64,000 nt of DNA from JACQAP01 sp035548375 (GTDB taxonomy: Bacteria; Pseudomonadota; Gammaproteobacteria; Burkholderiales; JACQAP01). Under the pieces are notes generated by a model that had not been told where the DNA came from, searched no databases, and was given only the letters and a program-made list of their open reading frames with translations. Shown piece by piece: positions 1 through 9,872 of this stretch (the first letter of the stretch is position 1; each line of letters begins with the position of its first letter). The stretch lies in assembly GCA_035548375.1 (NCBI GenBank), contig DASZTG010000031.1, forward strand, positions 11,118 through 75,117, read 5' to 3'. Made by a program: the position numbers and the translations under genes.

Positions 1-1
1 C

Positions 2-1900
2 CGCAGCTATCGGGCGTTTAGCCGCGGCAACCTGTCCTTCCTGTCGCCGGGAAACCGCAAGGTGCTGGCCTTCGTGCGCGAGCATGGCGACGAGATCGTG
101 CTGTGCGTCGCCAACCTGTCGCGCATCTCGCAGGCGGTGGAGCTGGACTTGTCGCGCTTCGAGGGGCGCGTGCCGGTCGAGGTCATGGGCAAGGAAGCCT
201 TCCCGCCTATCGGCAAGCTTCCGTACCTGCTGACGCTTTCCGGGCACGGTTACTTTGCTTTCCGGCTTGCCACCAACGCGCCGCCGCCGGTGTGGCACGA
301 CGAGCGCATGCCGTACAGCGCACTGCCCGTGCTGGTGCTGTCCCGCAGCTGGAGCGAGGCCGCGCCCGCGGCGCTGCACGACATCGACAGCCTGATCGTC
401 AACGTATCGCGCGAAAAGCTGCGCGACGAGATCCTGCTTCCCTACCTGCGCAAACGCCCCTGGTTCGCGGCGCGAACGCAATCGGTGAACGAATTGCGCT
501 TCGGACCGATCCCGCAATGGACGACCCCGGAGGGCAACTGGCTGATGGCGATCATGCGGGCGGATACCGGCGCGCCGCCCGTGCAGCGTTACTTCTTCCC
601 GCTGGCGCTCGACTGGGAGACGCGCGAGCACGATCCGCTGGAAAAGCTCGGCCAATGGAGCTTCGCGAAAGTCCGGCAGAAGGGGCGCATCGGCGTGCTC
701 TACGGCGCGTTCGGCAATCCTGGCTTTTCGCGCGCGCTTGCGCAGGCGATGCGGGACGGCAAGGACGTCGAGCTTGCGCTCGGCAGGCTGCGCTTCACGA
801 AGACTTCGCGCTTCGAGGAATTCGCGGACGGCATCGCGGCCGAGATCAGCATTCCCTCGCTGGAGCAAAGCAACACCGGCGTGTTCTTCGGCGGCAAGCT
901 GTTCCTGAAGGGCTACCGGCGCCTTTGCGAGGGCATCAACCCGGAAGTCGAGGTCGGTCGCTTCCTCACGGAGCACTCGACGTTCGGGCATGTGGCGCCA
1001 CTGCTTGGTGCCGTCGAGTACCGGGGCGTCGACGGCGAGGAACCTGTCACGCTTGCCGTACTGCAGAAATTCGTGCGCAACCAGGGCGATGCCTGGACGT
1101 GGACGCTCGAATACCTGGACCGCATGCTGTCGCAACCGCAGGAAGCCGCGGATTCGCCCCAGGGCTTTCACGTTCCGCAGATGCGCCTGCTCGGGGAACG
1201 CATCGCCGGCCTGCATCGCGCGCTGGCGCAAGAGACCGGCGACCCGGCATTCGATCCCGTCGCCATGACGGAAAAGGATCTTGCGAGCTGGCGCGAGCGG
1301 ACGACTGCGCATTTCGAGCTGTCGCTGGATCGCGTCGCGGCGGCGCGCGAAGGGCTGCCTGCATCCGTGCAGCCGCTCATCGACGAATTGCTGCGCGCGC
1401 GGGGCGCGATGCGCAGTCGCATCGGCGCGTTGTCGTGCAAGGCGGCGGGTCTCGCCGCCACGCGCTACCACGGCAACCTGCACCTGGGCCAGGTGCTGGT
1501 CGCGGAGAACGATTTCGTCATCATCGATTTCGAAGGACATGCTTCGAGGCCGGTGCAGGATTGGCGCCGCAAGCATTCCCCGCTGCACGACGTGGCCGGC
1601 ATCCTGACCTCGTTCGCCTATGCCGAATACGCGGCCACGGCCGAGGCGGAAAAGGCGGACACAAGCGTCGCCGCAAGGCTCGCCACATGGCGCCAGGACG
1701 CGGCGCACGCATTCACGCAAGGCTATCGCCGGGCCGCGGCGGGCTTGGCATCGGTGCCGGCCGAAGACACCTGCTGGCAGTCCTGTCTCGCCCTCTGCGT
1801 TGTCGAACGATCCTTGCAGGAACTGAATCACGAAATGGAGAACCGTCCCGAATGGATGCAAGTTCCGTTACGCCAGTTGTTGACCGCCGCGTCCGCCTGA
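2..1900 (+). CDS. treS: Maltose alpha-glucosyltransferase (trehalose synthase) / maltokinase fusion, C-terminal part
   Basis: The 5' end lies outside the window; frame 2 is open from the first base to a TGA at 1898-1900. The first ~90 visible residues look like the C-terminal beta-sandwich of TreS, and the remainder is a maltokinase (Mak/Pep2-like) domain, the usual TreS-Mak fusion that interconverts trehalose and maltose and phosphorylates maltose for GlgE. The kinase loop reads HGNLHLGQ and is followed by IIDFEG. The first motif has Asn (codon 1475-1477) where family members normally carry the catalytic Asp of HGD, and the usual DFEGEP is DFEGHA. Catalytic competence of the kinase half is therefore uncertain. 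It overlaps glgX, so it is the upstream gene of a trehalose/glycogen operon. Confidence 0.9.
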   Translation, partial: RSYRAFSRGNLSFLSPGNRKVLAFVREHGDEIVLCVANLSRISQAVELDLSRFEGRVPVEVMGKEAFPPIGKLPYLLTLSGHGYFAFRLATNAPPPVWHDERMPYSALPVLVLSRSWSEAAPAALHDIDSLIVNVSREKLRDEILLPYLRKRPWFAARTQSVNELRFGPIPQWTTPEGNWLMAIMRADTGAPPVQRYFFPLALDWETREHDPLEKLGQWSFAKVRQKGRIGVLYGAFGNPGFSRALAQAMRDGKDVELALGRLRFTKTSRFEEFADGIAAEISIPSLEQSNTGVFFGGKLFLKGYRRLCEGINPEVEVGRFLTEHSTFGHVAPLLGAVEYRGVDGEEPVTLAVLQKFVRNQGDAWTWTLEYLDRMLSQPQEAADSPQGFHVPQMRLLGERIAGLHRALAQETGDPAFDPVAMTEKDLASWRERTTAHFELSLDRVAAAREGLPASVQPLIDELLRARGAMRSRIGALSCKAAGLAATRYHGNLHLGQVLVAENDFVIIDFEGHASRPVQDWRRKHSPLHDVAGILTSFAYAEYAATAEAEKADTSVAARLATWRQDAAHAFTQGYRRAAAGLASVPAEDTCWQSCLALCVVERSLQELNHEMENRPEWMQVPLRQLLTAASA

Positions 1901-4041
1901 AACCCTCGGCCCGTCCGGTGACGGCGGTGTGGCCCGGTCGCTCGTATCCGCGCGGCGCGCACTGGGATGGCCAGGGCGTGAACTTCGCGCTGTTCTCGGA
2001 GCACGCCGAGAAAGTCGAGCTTTGCCTGTTCGACGAAACCGGGCGCCACGAGATCCAGCGCATTGCGCTGCGCGAGCGCACGGACGAGATCTGGCACTGC
2101 TACCTGCCGGAAGCGCGGCCGGGGCAGCTCTACGGCTATCGCGTCTACGGGCCGCACCAGCCGGAGCATGGCCATCGCTTCAACCCCCACAAGCTGCTGC
2201 TCGATCCCTACGCCTTCAGCGTGGACGGCAGCCTGCGCTGGACCGACGCGCTGTTCGGCTACACCATAGGCGGCAAGCGCGAAGACCTTTCGCTGGACCG
2301 GCGCGACAGCGCCAGCGTCATGATGAAGAGCAAGGTCATCGACGGCGCGTTCACCTGGGGCGACGATCGCCATCCGGCCATCGCCTGGAACGACATGGTG
2401 ATCTACGAGCTGCACGTCGGCGGCTTCACGAGGCAGCACCCGGAAGTGCCGCCCGCGTTGCGCGGCAGCTTCGCGGGCCTCGCCTGCCCGCCGGTGGTGG
2501 ACCACCTGCGCAGGCTCGGCGTGACGACCGTCGAGCTGATGCCGGTGCACGCGTTCGTGGACGATCGCTACCTGGTCGAGAAGGGGCTGCGCAACTACTG
2601 GGGCTACAACACCATCGGCTTCTTCGCGCCCGACAAGCGCTACTGCGCGTCCGGCAAGGTGGACGAATTCAAGACCATGGTGAAGACGCTGCACAGCGCC
2701 GGCATCGAAGTCATCCTCGACGTCGTCTACAACCATACCGCCGAGGGCAACCACTGTGGCCCGACCTTGTGCTTTCGCGGCGTCGACAATGCATCGTACT
2801 ACCGCCTGGTCGGCGAGAATCCGCGCTACTACCAGGATTACACCGGCTGCGGCAACACGCTCAACATGCGCAACCCGCGCGTGCTGCAGCTCATCATGGA
2901 CTCGCTGCGCTACTGGGTCACGGAAATGCACGTCGACGGCTTTCGCTTCGACCTGGCCGCGGCGCTGGCGCGGGAACTGCACGAAGTCGACCGGCTCGGC
3001 GCCTTTTTCGATATCCTGCGCCAGGATCCGGTGCTGTCGCAGGTCAAGCTGATCGCCGAGCCGTGGGACCTGGGCGAGGGCGGCTACCAGGTCGGCAACT
3101 TTCCGGTGGGCTGGGCGGAATGGAACGACAAGTATCGCGACACCATGCGCGCGTACTGGAAAGGCGACGGCGGGTTGATCGGCGAGTTCGCGCGGCGCCT
3201 GACCGGATCGAACGACCTGTACGGCCACAACGGGCGCAGCCCTTGCGCGAGCATCAATTTCGTCACGGCGCATGACGGCTTCACCTTGCACGACCTGGTC
3301 TCGTACAACGACAAGCACAACGAAGCCAACGGCGAGGGCAACCAGGACGGCACCAACAACAATGTCTCGTGGAATTGCGGCGTGGAAGGGCCGACGGACG
3401 ATGCCGCGGTCAAAACCCTGCGCGAGCGCCAGAAGCGCAACATGATCGCCACCGTGCTGCTGTCCCAGGGCGTGCCCATGCTGCTCGCCGGCGACGAGAT
3501 CGGCCGCAGCCAGCAGGGCAACAACAATGCCTACTGCCAGGACAACGAACTGTCCTGGATCGACTGGAATTTCGACGAGGCCGGCCAGCAGCTGATGGAA
3601 TTCATGATGCGCATGATCGCGACCCGGCGCGACCATCCGGTGTTTCGCCAGCGCGCCTTTTTCCGCGGCCAGCCGATCGCCGGCGGCAAGGAGAAGGACA
3701 TCCTCTGGCTCAAGCCGGACGGCACGGAAATGAACGCCGAGGAATGGAACAAGGATTTCGCGCGCTGCCTCGGCGTTTACCTGTCCGGCGAGGCCCTGCG
3801 CGAAACCGACGCGCGCGGACGCCCCGTGCACGACGCCAGCTTCCTGGTGTTGTTCAACGCGCACCACGACACCATCGGTTTTCGCCTGCCGCGCTTCGAT
3901 TCGGGTGACGAATGGTTCGCGCAGGTCGATACCGCGCACGAGACGGGCCGGCCCGAACTGCACTCGCTGCGCGCCGGCGCCGAATATCCGCTGCAGGGAC
4001 GATCGCTGGCCTTGCTGCGCCGGATCGACATGCCGGCATGA
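1852..4041 (+). CDS. glgX: Glycogen debranching enzyme GlgX
   Basis: A 729-residue GH13 enzyme that hydrolyses alpha-1,6 branches of glycogen limit dextrins. An N-terminal CBM48-like domain (GAHWDGQGVNFALFSEHAE) precedes the TIM barrel. The catalytic signatures are visible: GFRFDLA (nucleophile Asp), LIAEPWD (acid Glu) and NFVTAHDGFTLHD. Length is normal for bacterial GlgX. The ATG at 1852 is chosen because it gives the normal N-terminus; the frame is open far upstream only as an antisense-like shadow of treS. It overlaps the treS stop by 49 bases and shares an ATGA with treZ, implying translational coupling. It supplies linear maltodextrins to TreY/TreZ. Confidence 0.96.
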   Translation: MDASSVTPVVDRRVRLKPSARPVTAVWPGRSYPRGAHWDGQGVNFALFSEHAEKVELCLFDETGRHEIQRIALRERTDEIWHCYLPEARPGQLYGYRVYGPHQPEHGHRFNPHKLLLDPYAFSVDGSLRWTDALFGYTIGGKREDLSLDRRDSASVMMKSKVIDGAFTWGDDRHPAIAWNDMVIYELHVGGFTRQHPEVPPALRGSFAGLACPPVVDHLRRLGVTTVELMPVHAFVDDRYLVEKGLRNYWGYNTIGFFAPDKRYCASGKVDEFKTMVKTLHSAGIEVILDVVYNHTAEGNHCGPTLCFRGVDNASYYRLVGENPRYYQDYTGCGNTLNMRNPRVLQLIMDSLRYWVTEMHVDGFRFDLAAALARELHEVDRLGAFFDILRQDPVLSQVKLIAEPWDLGEGGYQVGNFPVGWAEWNDKYRDTMRAYWKGDGGLIGEFARRLTGSNDLYGHNGRSPCASINFVTAHDGFTLHDLVSYNDKHNEANGEGNQDGTNNNVSWNCGVEGPTDDAAVKTLRERQKRNMIATVLLSQGVPMLLAGDEIGRSQQGNNNAYCQDNELSWIDWNFDEAGQQLMEFMMRMIATRRDHPVFRQRAFFRGQPIAGGKEKDILWLKPDGTEMNAEEWNKDFARCLGVYLSGEALRETDARGRPVHDASFLVLFNAHHDTIGFRLPRFDSGDEWFAQVDTAHETGRPELHSLRAGAEYPLQGRSLALLRRIDMPA

Positions 4042-5882
4042 GGCGTCACCACCGCATGCCTTTCGGCGCCGGGTTCGACGGCCACGGCAACGTCCACTTC
4101 AAGCTCTGGGCGCCGGACGCCTCCGAGGTCTCGCTGAAGCTGAGGCAGGACGGAGCCGAGACCCTCCTGCCGATGCGCGGCACCGGCGGCGGCTGGTTCG
4201 CTACCGCGCTGTCGAAGGTGAATGCCGGTGCGCGCTATGCGTTTCGCATCGACAAGAAGCTGGACGTGCCCGATCCCGCCTCGCGCTTCAATCCCGACGA
4301 CGTGCACGGCATGAGCGAGGTCATCGATCCGCATGCGTTCGAATGGCCCGACGCCGAGTGGAGGGGCAGGCCGTGGGAAGAGGCGGTGATCTATGAGCTG
4401 CACGTGGGAACGTTCACGCCCGAGGGCAGCTTCAATGCGGCCATCGCGCGGCTCGACTATCTGGCGAGGCTGGGCGTCACGGCGATCGAGCTCATGCCGC
4501 TCGCGGATTTCCCGGGCAAGCGCAACTGGGGCTACGACGGCGTGCTGCAGTTCGCGCCGGACTCCTCGTACGGCCGGCCGGAGGACCTGAAGAGCCTGGT
4601 GGCGGCTGCGCATGCGCGCGGCCTCATGGTGTTCCTCGACGTCGTCTACAACCACTTCGGACCGGAAGGCGACTACCTGCACGCCTACGCCGAGCATTTC
4701 TTCAACCCGGCGCACAAGACGCCCTGGGGCGCGGCGATCAATTTCGACGGCGAGCGCTCGCGTGCCGTGCGCGATTTCTTCATCCACAACGCGCTGTACT
4801 GGCTGGACGAATTCCATTTCGACGGGCTGCGGCTGGACGCGATCCATGCCATCGCGGACGATTCGCGGCCCGACCTCGTCACCGAGCTGGCATCCGCCGT
4901 GCGCGCCGGGCCGGGCCGATCCCGGCACGTGCACCTGGTCCTGGAGAACGACCGCAACGAATCCTGGCGGCTGATTCGCGAGGCCGGCACCAGGCCGCGC
5001 CAGGCCACGGCGCAGTGGAACGACGACTTCCACCACCCGATGCACGTGCTCGCGACCGGCGAGGACGCCGGCTATTACCACGACTATCACGACCGGCCCG
5101 CCTGGTGGCTGGGCAGGGCGCTGGCGGAGGGCTTCGGCTACCAGGGGCAAAAATCCGGCTATCGCGAGGGCAAGCGCCGCGGCGAGCCGACGCGCGGGCT
5201 GCCGCCGACGGCCTTCGTGAACTTCCTGCAGAACCACGACCAGGTCGGCAACCGTGCGCTCGGCGAAAGATTGTCCGCGCTCGTGCCGGCCCATGTGCTG
5301 AAGCTCGAGGTGGTGTGCATGCTGCTGGCGCCGGCGATCCCGATGCTGTTTATGGGCGAGGAATTCGCCGCGAGCGCGCCCTTCCTGTTTTTCTGCGATT
5401 TCGGCGCGGACCTGGCACCCAAGGTCGCCGAAGGCCGGCGCGCGGAGTTCGCCGCCTTCGACCGTTTTCGCGAGCCGGGGCGGCTGGCGCAAATTCCCGA
5501 TCCCGGCGCCGAGCCCACATTCCTGGCTTCCAAGCTCGACTGGAACGAGATGGCGGATCCCGCCCATTCCGACTGGCACAGCCTTTACAGCGAACTGCTT
5601 GAATTGCGCCGGCGCCTGGTCGTCCCGCATCTGTATGACGACGGCGACCGGTACAAGGCGACTTTCGCCGTCGACGATCACCATCTTGGTGTCGATTGGG
5701 TACTGGGCGACGGCGCGCAACTTCACCTGCGCGCGAATTTCTCCGGCGAGGAATGGAAGGGCATGCGCCATGCGCCGGGCGAGGTCATCTGGCCCGGCGC
5801 CGCCGGGAACGACGCCTCTGCGGACCAGGCGTCGCTCGCCCCCTGGTCGGCGCTGTGGACGCTGGAGACCGTGCGTGATTGA
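4038..5882 (+). CDS. treZ: Malto-oligosyltrehalose trehalohydrolase
   Basis: A 614-residue GH13 hydrolase that releases trehalose from the maltooligosyl-trehalose made by TreY. It has an N-terminal CBM48-like region (FKLWAPDASEVSLKL) and then a barrel with VIYELHVGTFTPEGSF, GLRLDAIHAI, LVLENDRN and FLQNHDQVGNRALGER, all typical of TreZ. The ATG at 4038 overlaps the glgX stop as ATGA; a second ATG at 4056 is possible. The 3' end overlaps the GTG start of treY. Cytoplasmic. Confidence 0.95.
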   Translation: MRRHHRMPFGAGFDGHGNVHFKLWAPDASEVSLKLRQDGAETLLPMRGTGGGWFATALSKVNAGARYAFRIDKKLDVPDPASRFNPDDVHGMSEVIDPHAFEWPDAEWRGRPWEEAVIYELHVGTFTPEGSFNAAIARLDYLARLGVTAIELMPLADFPGKRNWGYDGVLQFAPDSSYGRPEDLKSLVAAAHARGLMVFLDVVYNHFGPEGDYLHAYAEHFFNPAHKTPWGAAINFDGERSRAVRDFFIHNALYWLDEFHFDGLRLDAIHAIADDSRPDLVTELASAVRAGPGRSRHVHLVLENDRNESWRLIREAGTRPRQATAQWNDDFHHPMHVLATGEDAGYYHDYHDRPAWWLGRALAEGFGYQGQKSGYREGKRRGEPTRGLPPTAFVNFLQNHDQVGNRALGERLSALVPAHVLKLEVVCMLLAPAIPMLFMGEEFAASAPFLFFCDFGADLAPKVAEGRRAEFAAFDRFREPGRLAQIPDPGAEPTFLASKLDWNEMADPAHSDWHSLYSELLELRRRLVVPHLYDDGDRYKATFAVDDHHLGVDWVLGDGAQLHLRANFSGEEWKGMRHAPGEVIWPGAAGNDASADQASLAPWSALWTLETVRD

Positions 5883-8790
5883 GCCGGATCGCCGTGCCGA
5901 CGCCCCGCATGCCGAACGCGACGATGCGCGATCGAAGGGACGCGACGATCGCGTTCGCGTACCGCGGGCGACTTACCGCTTGCAGCTTCACGCCGGATTC
6001 CGCCTGCGCGACGCGATCGAGATCGTGCCCTACCTCGCGGACCTGGGAATCAGCCATGTCTATTGCTCGCCCTACCTGCGCGCCCGTCCGGGAAGCTCGC
6101 ATGGCTACGACATCGTCGACCATCGCACGCTGAACCCGGAGATCGGCTCCCGCGACGAGCTCGAGACCTTCGTGGCCTGCCTGCACGAGCACGGCATGGG
6201 CCAGGTCATGGACGTGGTGCCCAATCACATGGGCATCATGGGCGCCGACAACGCCTGGTGGCTCGACGTGCTCGAGAACGGCCAGGCTTCGCTGTACGCC
6301 GATTTTTTCGACATCGACTGGCACCCGGCCGATCCGGACCTCGAAAACCGCGTGCTGATTCCGGTGTTGGGCGGCCACTACGGCGAGGTACTCGCGCGCG
6401 GCGAGCTGGTGCTCGGCTTCGACGGCGCGGCGAGCCAGTTCGCGGTGCGCTATTTCGACCATCTCTTCCCGATCGATCCGCGCGAGTATCCGCGCATCCT
6501 TGCACTGGCGCTGGGGGCGGCCTCCATGGCGGCGATACCGTCGGATGCGCTGGCGGAATTGCGCTCCCTTATCACGGCGTTCGGCAATCTCCCGCATCGC
6601 GATGCCACGGAAAGCCGCGAGATGCACGAGCGCGGAACGAGGACGCGCACGCTGAAGGGCAGGCTGGCGGCGCTGGTTGCATCCCAGGCAGCCGTGGCGA
6701 ATGCGGTGCAGGGCGCGTTGCTGTCCTTCAACGGCGAGGCCGGCGTGGCGACAAGCTTCGACTTGCTGCACGACCTGCTCGAGTCGCAGGCTTACCGGCT
6801 GGCCTTCTGGCGCGTGGCGTCGGACGAGATCAATTACCGGCGTTTCTTCGACATCAACGAGCTGGCCGCGCTGCGCATGGAGAGCGAGGCGGTTTTCGAA
6901 GAGACGCACGCGCTGATTTTCGAGCTCGTCGCCGCCGGCCTGGTGGACGCCTTGCGCATCGACCATCCGGACGGGCTGTACGATCCGGCGGCTTATTTCC
7001 GGCGGCTGCAGGACAGGCTGCGCTCGCTGACGCCGGCGGGCCGCGGCGTCTACGTCAGCGTCGAGAAAATCATCGCGCCGTTCGAGAACATGCCGGAGAG
7101 CTGGGCCGTCAGCGGCACCACCGGCTACCGCTATGCGAACGTGGTGAACGGCCTGTTCGTCGATTCGGCCGCCGAAAGCCGCTTCACGCGCCTGTACCGG
7201 GCCTTCGTCGGCGACCAGTCGTCGTTCGCGGAAATCGCGCAGCGATCCAAGTTCGTCATCCTGCGCGATGCGCTGGCGAGCGAATTGACCGTGTTGTCGA
7301 ACCGGCTCATGCGCATCGCGCGCGCGGACCGGCGCACGCGCGACTACACACTGAACACGCTGCGCCGCGCGCTGAGCGAGGTGATCGCCGTCTTTCCGGT
7401 GTATCGCACCTACATAGCGGACGAGGTCTCGGCAGACGACAGGCGCTACATCGAATGGGCCGTGGGACTCGCGCGCAAGGCGAGCCGCGCGGCCGACACC
7501 GGCATATTCGACTTCATCAAGTCGTCGATGCTGGCGGAGTCATCCGACCCGGCGCTGCTCGCCAGCGTCAATCGCTTCGCGCGCAAGGTCCAGCAGCTCA
7601 CGGCGCCGGTCATGGCGAAAGGGGTGGAGGACACCAGCTTCTACATCTACAACCGCCTCGTTTCGCTGAACGACGTCGGCGGCGATCCGGCGACCTTCGG
7701 CTACGGCGTCAACGCCTTCCATGGCGCCAGCGCCGATCGCGCGGCGAAATGGCCGCATACCATGCTGGCCACTTCCACGCACGACAACAAGCGGTCGGAG
7801 GACGTGCGCGCGCGCATCGACGTGCTGTCGGAAATGCCGGACGCGTGGCAAAAGAGCCTGCGACGCTGGGGCAGGCTGAACCTCGCCAAGAAACGCGAGG
7901 TCGACGGCGAGCTCGCACCCTCGCGCAACGACGAGTACCTGCTTTATCAGACCTTGATAGGCAGTTTCCCGTGCGGCGAAGCCGGTGCGGGCCTGGCTGC
8001 CTATCGCGAACGCATCGGCCGCTACATGCTCAAGGCGGTGCGCGAAGCCAAAGTGCACACGAGCTGGATCAGCAACAACACCGGCTACGAAGCGGCAGTG
8101 CTGCATTTCGTCGAAGACCTGCTGGTCGACTTGCCGCGCAACGTTTTCCTGAAGGAGCTGCGCGCGATGGCGCGCGAGGTTGCGTGGTTCGGCAGGCTCA
8201 ACAGCCTGTCGATGACGTTGCTGAAGCTGACGTCCCCGGGCGTGCCCGACATCTACCAGGGCAACGAGATCCGGGATTTCTCGCTGGCCGATCCGGACAA
8301 TCGTCGCCTGGTGGACTTCGCGCTGCGGCGGCGGCTGCTGACGCAAGTGGAGTCCGCGGATTTTGCGGCGGCGATCGCGAACCCGGGGGACGGCGGCGAC
8401 AAGCTGTTCGTCATCCGCAATCTGCTGGCGCTGCGCAGCCGGCTGCCGGCGCTTTTCCTCGAGGGCGGCTATACGCCGCTGCAGGCAGTGGGTGAAAAAT
8501 CGAGCCACGTCGTCGCCTATGCGCGACGCCACGAAGGCTGCAGCCTGGTCGCCGCCGCCGGTCGCCTGTTCGTCTCGCTGGGCGCCTCGCCTGGCGCGAT
8601 GCCGGATGCCGCGCTATGGGGCGATGCCAGGATCGAGATTCCATTCCTGGCAGAGGGCACCGCGCTGCGCGACGTGCTCTCCGGCAAGCTGGTGCGCGTG
8701 CGCGCCGGAGGCGTGGCGCTTGCGGAAGTCTTCGGCACCGCGTGCGTCGCCGCGCTGGTGCATGACGGCGCGACGTCGGCGAGGCACTGA
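5875..8790 (+). CDS. treY: Malto-oligosyltrehalose synthase
   Basis: A 971-residue GH13 intramolecular transglycosylase that turns the reducing end of maltodextrins into a trehalose unit. Recognisable segments are ATYRLQLHAGFRLRDA, HVYCSPYLRARPGSSHGYD, LRIDHPDGLYDP, YVSVEKI and ATSTHDNKRSEDVRARI; the three catalytic acids appear intact. The start is a GTG at 5875 that overlaps the treZ stop by 8 bases, and no ATG lies nearby in frame. The length is within the range for proteobacterial TreY. It acts with TreZ as the starch/glycogen-to-trehalose route of this operon. Confidence 0.94.
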   Translation: MIEPDRRADAPHAERDDARSKGRDDRVRVPRATYRLQLHAGFRLRDAIEIVPYLADLGISHVYCSPYLRARPGSSHGYDIVDHRTLNPEIGSRDELETFVACLHEHGMGQVMDVVPNHMGIMGADNAWWLDVLENGQASLYADFFDIDWHPADPDLENRVLIPVLGGHYGEVLARGELVLGFDGAASQFAVRYFDHLFPIDPREYPRILALALGAASMAAIPSDALAELRSLITAFGNLPHRDATESREMHERGTRTRTLKGRLAALVASQAAVANAVQGALLSFNGEAGVATSFDLLHDLLESQAYRLAFWRVASDEINYRRFFDINELAALRMESEAVFEETHALIFELVAAGLVDALRIDHPDGLYDPAAYFRRLQDRLRSLTPAGRGVYVSVEKIIAPFENMPESWAVSGTTGYRYANVVNGLFVDSAAESRFTRLYRAFVGDQSSFAEIAQRSKFVILRDALASELTVLSNRLMRIARADRRTRDYTLNTLRRALSEVIAVFPVYRTYIADEVSADDRRYIEWAVGLARKASRAADTGIFDFIKSSMLAESSDPALLASVNRFARKVQQLTAPVMAKGVEDTSFYIYNRLVSLNDVGGDPATFGYGVNAFHGASADRAAKWPHTMLATSTHDNKRSEDVRARIDVLSEMPDAWQKSLRRWGRLNLAKKREVDGELAPSRNDEYLLYQTLIGSFPCGEAGAGLAAYRERIGRYMLKAVREAKVHTSWISNNTGYEAAVLHFVEDLLVDLPRNVFLKELRAMAREVAWFGRLNSLSMTLLKLTSPGVPDIYQGNEIRDFSLADPDNRRLVDFALRRRLLTQVESADFAAAIANPGDGGDKLFVIRNLLALRSRLPALFLEGGYTPLQAVGEKSSHVVAYARRHEGCSLVAAAGRLFVSLGASPGAMPDAALWGDARIEIPFLAEGTALRDVLSGKLVRVRAGGVALAEVFGTACVAALVHDGATSARH

Positions 8791-8793
8791 GTC

Positions 8794-9867
8794 ATGGGAT
8801 CCCAATCGATGCTTCACGAGTACGTGGCGGTCGGATTCTCGGCCGCGGTGGCGCTGGCGATCGTCATCGTCGGCTTGCGCATTGCCATGAAAATCGGGCG
8901 CCGGCTGGTGCGACACCATGTGGTCGCGGGCGCGATCCTCGACTACGCGGAGGAACCGGCGCGCCTGCTGCTGTCGCTGCTCGCGCTGCAGGGCGTATGG
9001 CATGCCGCGCCGGACACCTTGCCGCACATGGAAGGCCTGCGCCATCTCACCGTCGTGCTGCTGATCGGCGCCATGACCTGGCTGCTGGTCAGGATCATCG
9101 AGTCCGCGAACCGGATCGTGGCACAGACGCATCCGGTGAACGTGGCGGACAACCTGCGCGCGCGATCCATCAATACGCAGACTCGCGTGCTGGGCCGGAC
9201 CTTGATGTTGCTGGTGATCCTGTTCGGCGTGGCCTCGGCACTGATGACCTTCCCCAGCGTGCGACAGATCGGCACCGGCCTGCTCGCATCCGCGGGCCTG
9301 GCGGGGCTGGTGGTCGGCTTCGCGGCGAAACCGCTGCTCGGGAACGTCCTGGCCGGGCTACAGATCGCGCTGACCCAGCCGATCCGGCTGGACGACGTCG
9401 TCGTGCTGCAGGGTGAGTTCGGCCGGGTAGAGGAGATCACGGGCTCCTACGTCGTGGTGGCGCTGTGGGACGAGAGGCGGCTCGTGGTGCCGTTGCAATG
9501 GTTCATCGAAAACCCGTTCCAGAACTGGACGCGCACGTCGGCGCAGATCCTGGGCTCGGTGTTCCTGTGGGTGGATTTCGGATTTTCGGTGGATGCGCTG
9601 CGTGCGGAGGCGAAGAGGCTGTGCGAGGCGCGCGCGGAATGGGATCGGCGCGTCTGCGGCGTTCAGGTCACGGATGCGAACGAGCGCGCGATGCAATTGC
9701 GCGTGCTGGTGAGCTCGGCGTCGGCCTCGCTTAATTTCGACCTGCGCTGCTTCGTGCGCGAGAAACTCATCGAATTCATCCGCCGCGAGCATCCGCAATA
9801 CCTGCCGAAGCTGCGCACGGAACTCCCCGGCGTCGCAGCGCAGCCGGAACCGGCCGCGTCGGCCTGA
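8794..9867 (+). CDS. Small-conductance mechanosensitive channel family protein (MscS-like)
   Basis: A 357-residue inner-membrane protein with about four to five hydrophobic segments before the MscS core. The pore helix and beta domain are clear: SAGLAGLVVGFAAKPLLGNV, then IRLDDVVVLQGEFGRVEEI and VPLQWFIENPFQNWTR. It lies 3 bp after treY and is probably co-transcribed. A channel that vents solutes on osmotic downshift next to trehalose synthesis genes makes physiological sense. Gating properties cannot be read from sequence. It ends 5 bp before the convergent kinase gene, with no visible terminator between. Confidence 0.92.
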   Translation: MGSQSMLHEYVAVGFSAAVALAIVIVGLRIAMKIGRRLVRHHVVAGAILDYAEEPARLLLSLLALQGVWHAAPDTLPHMEGLRHLTVVLLIGAMTWLLVRIIESANRIVAQTHPVNVADNLRARSINTQTRVLGRTLMLLVILFGVASALMTFPSVRQIGTGLLASAGLAGLVVGFAAKPLLGNVLAGLQIALTQPIRLDDVVVLQGEFGRVEEITGSYVVVALWDERRLVVPLQWFIENPFQNWTRTSAQILGSVFLWVDFGFSVDALRAEAKRLCEARAEWDRRVCGVQVTDANERAMQLRVLVSSASASLNFDLRCFVREKLIEFIRREHPQYLPKLRTELPGVAAQPEPAASA

Positions 9868-9872
9868 CCTGG

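Noticed and set aside
1828..5771. Long antisense open frames opposite glgX and treZ (711 and 664 codons)
   Set aside because: They are mirror frames of GC-rich coding sequence; the translations are low-complexity Val/Ala/Arg/Gln-rich and match no family, while the plus strand has clear catalytic motifs.
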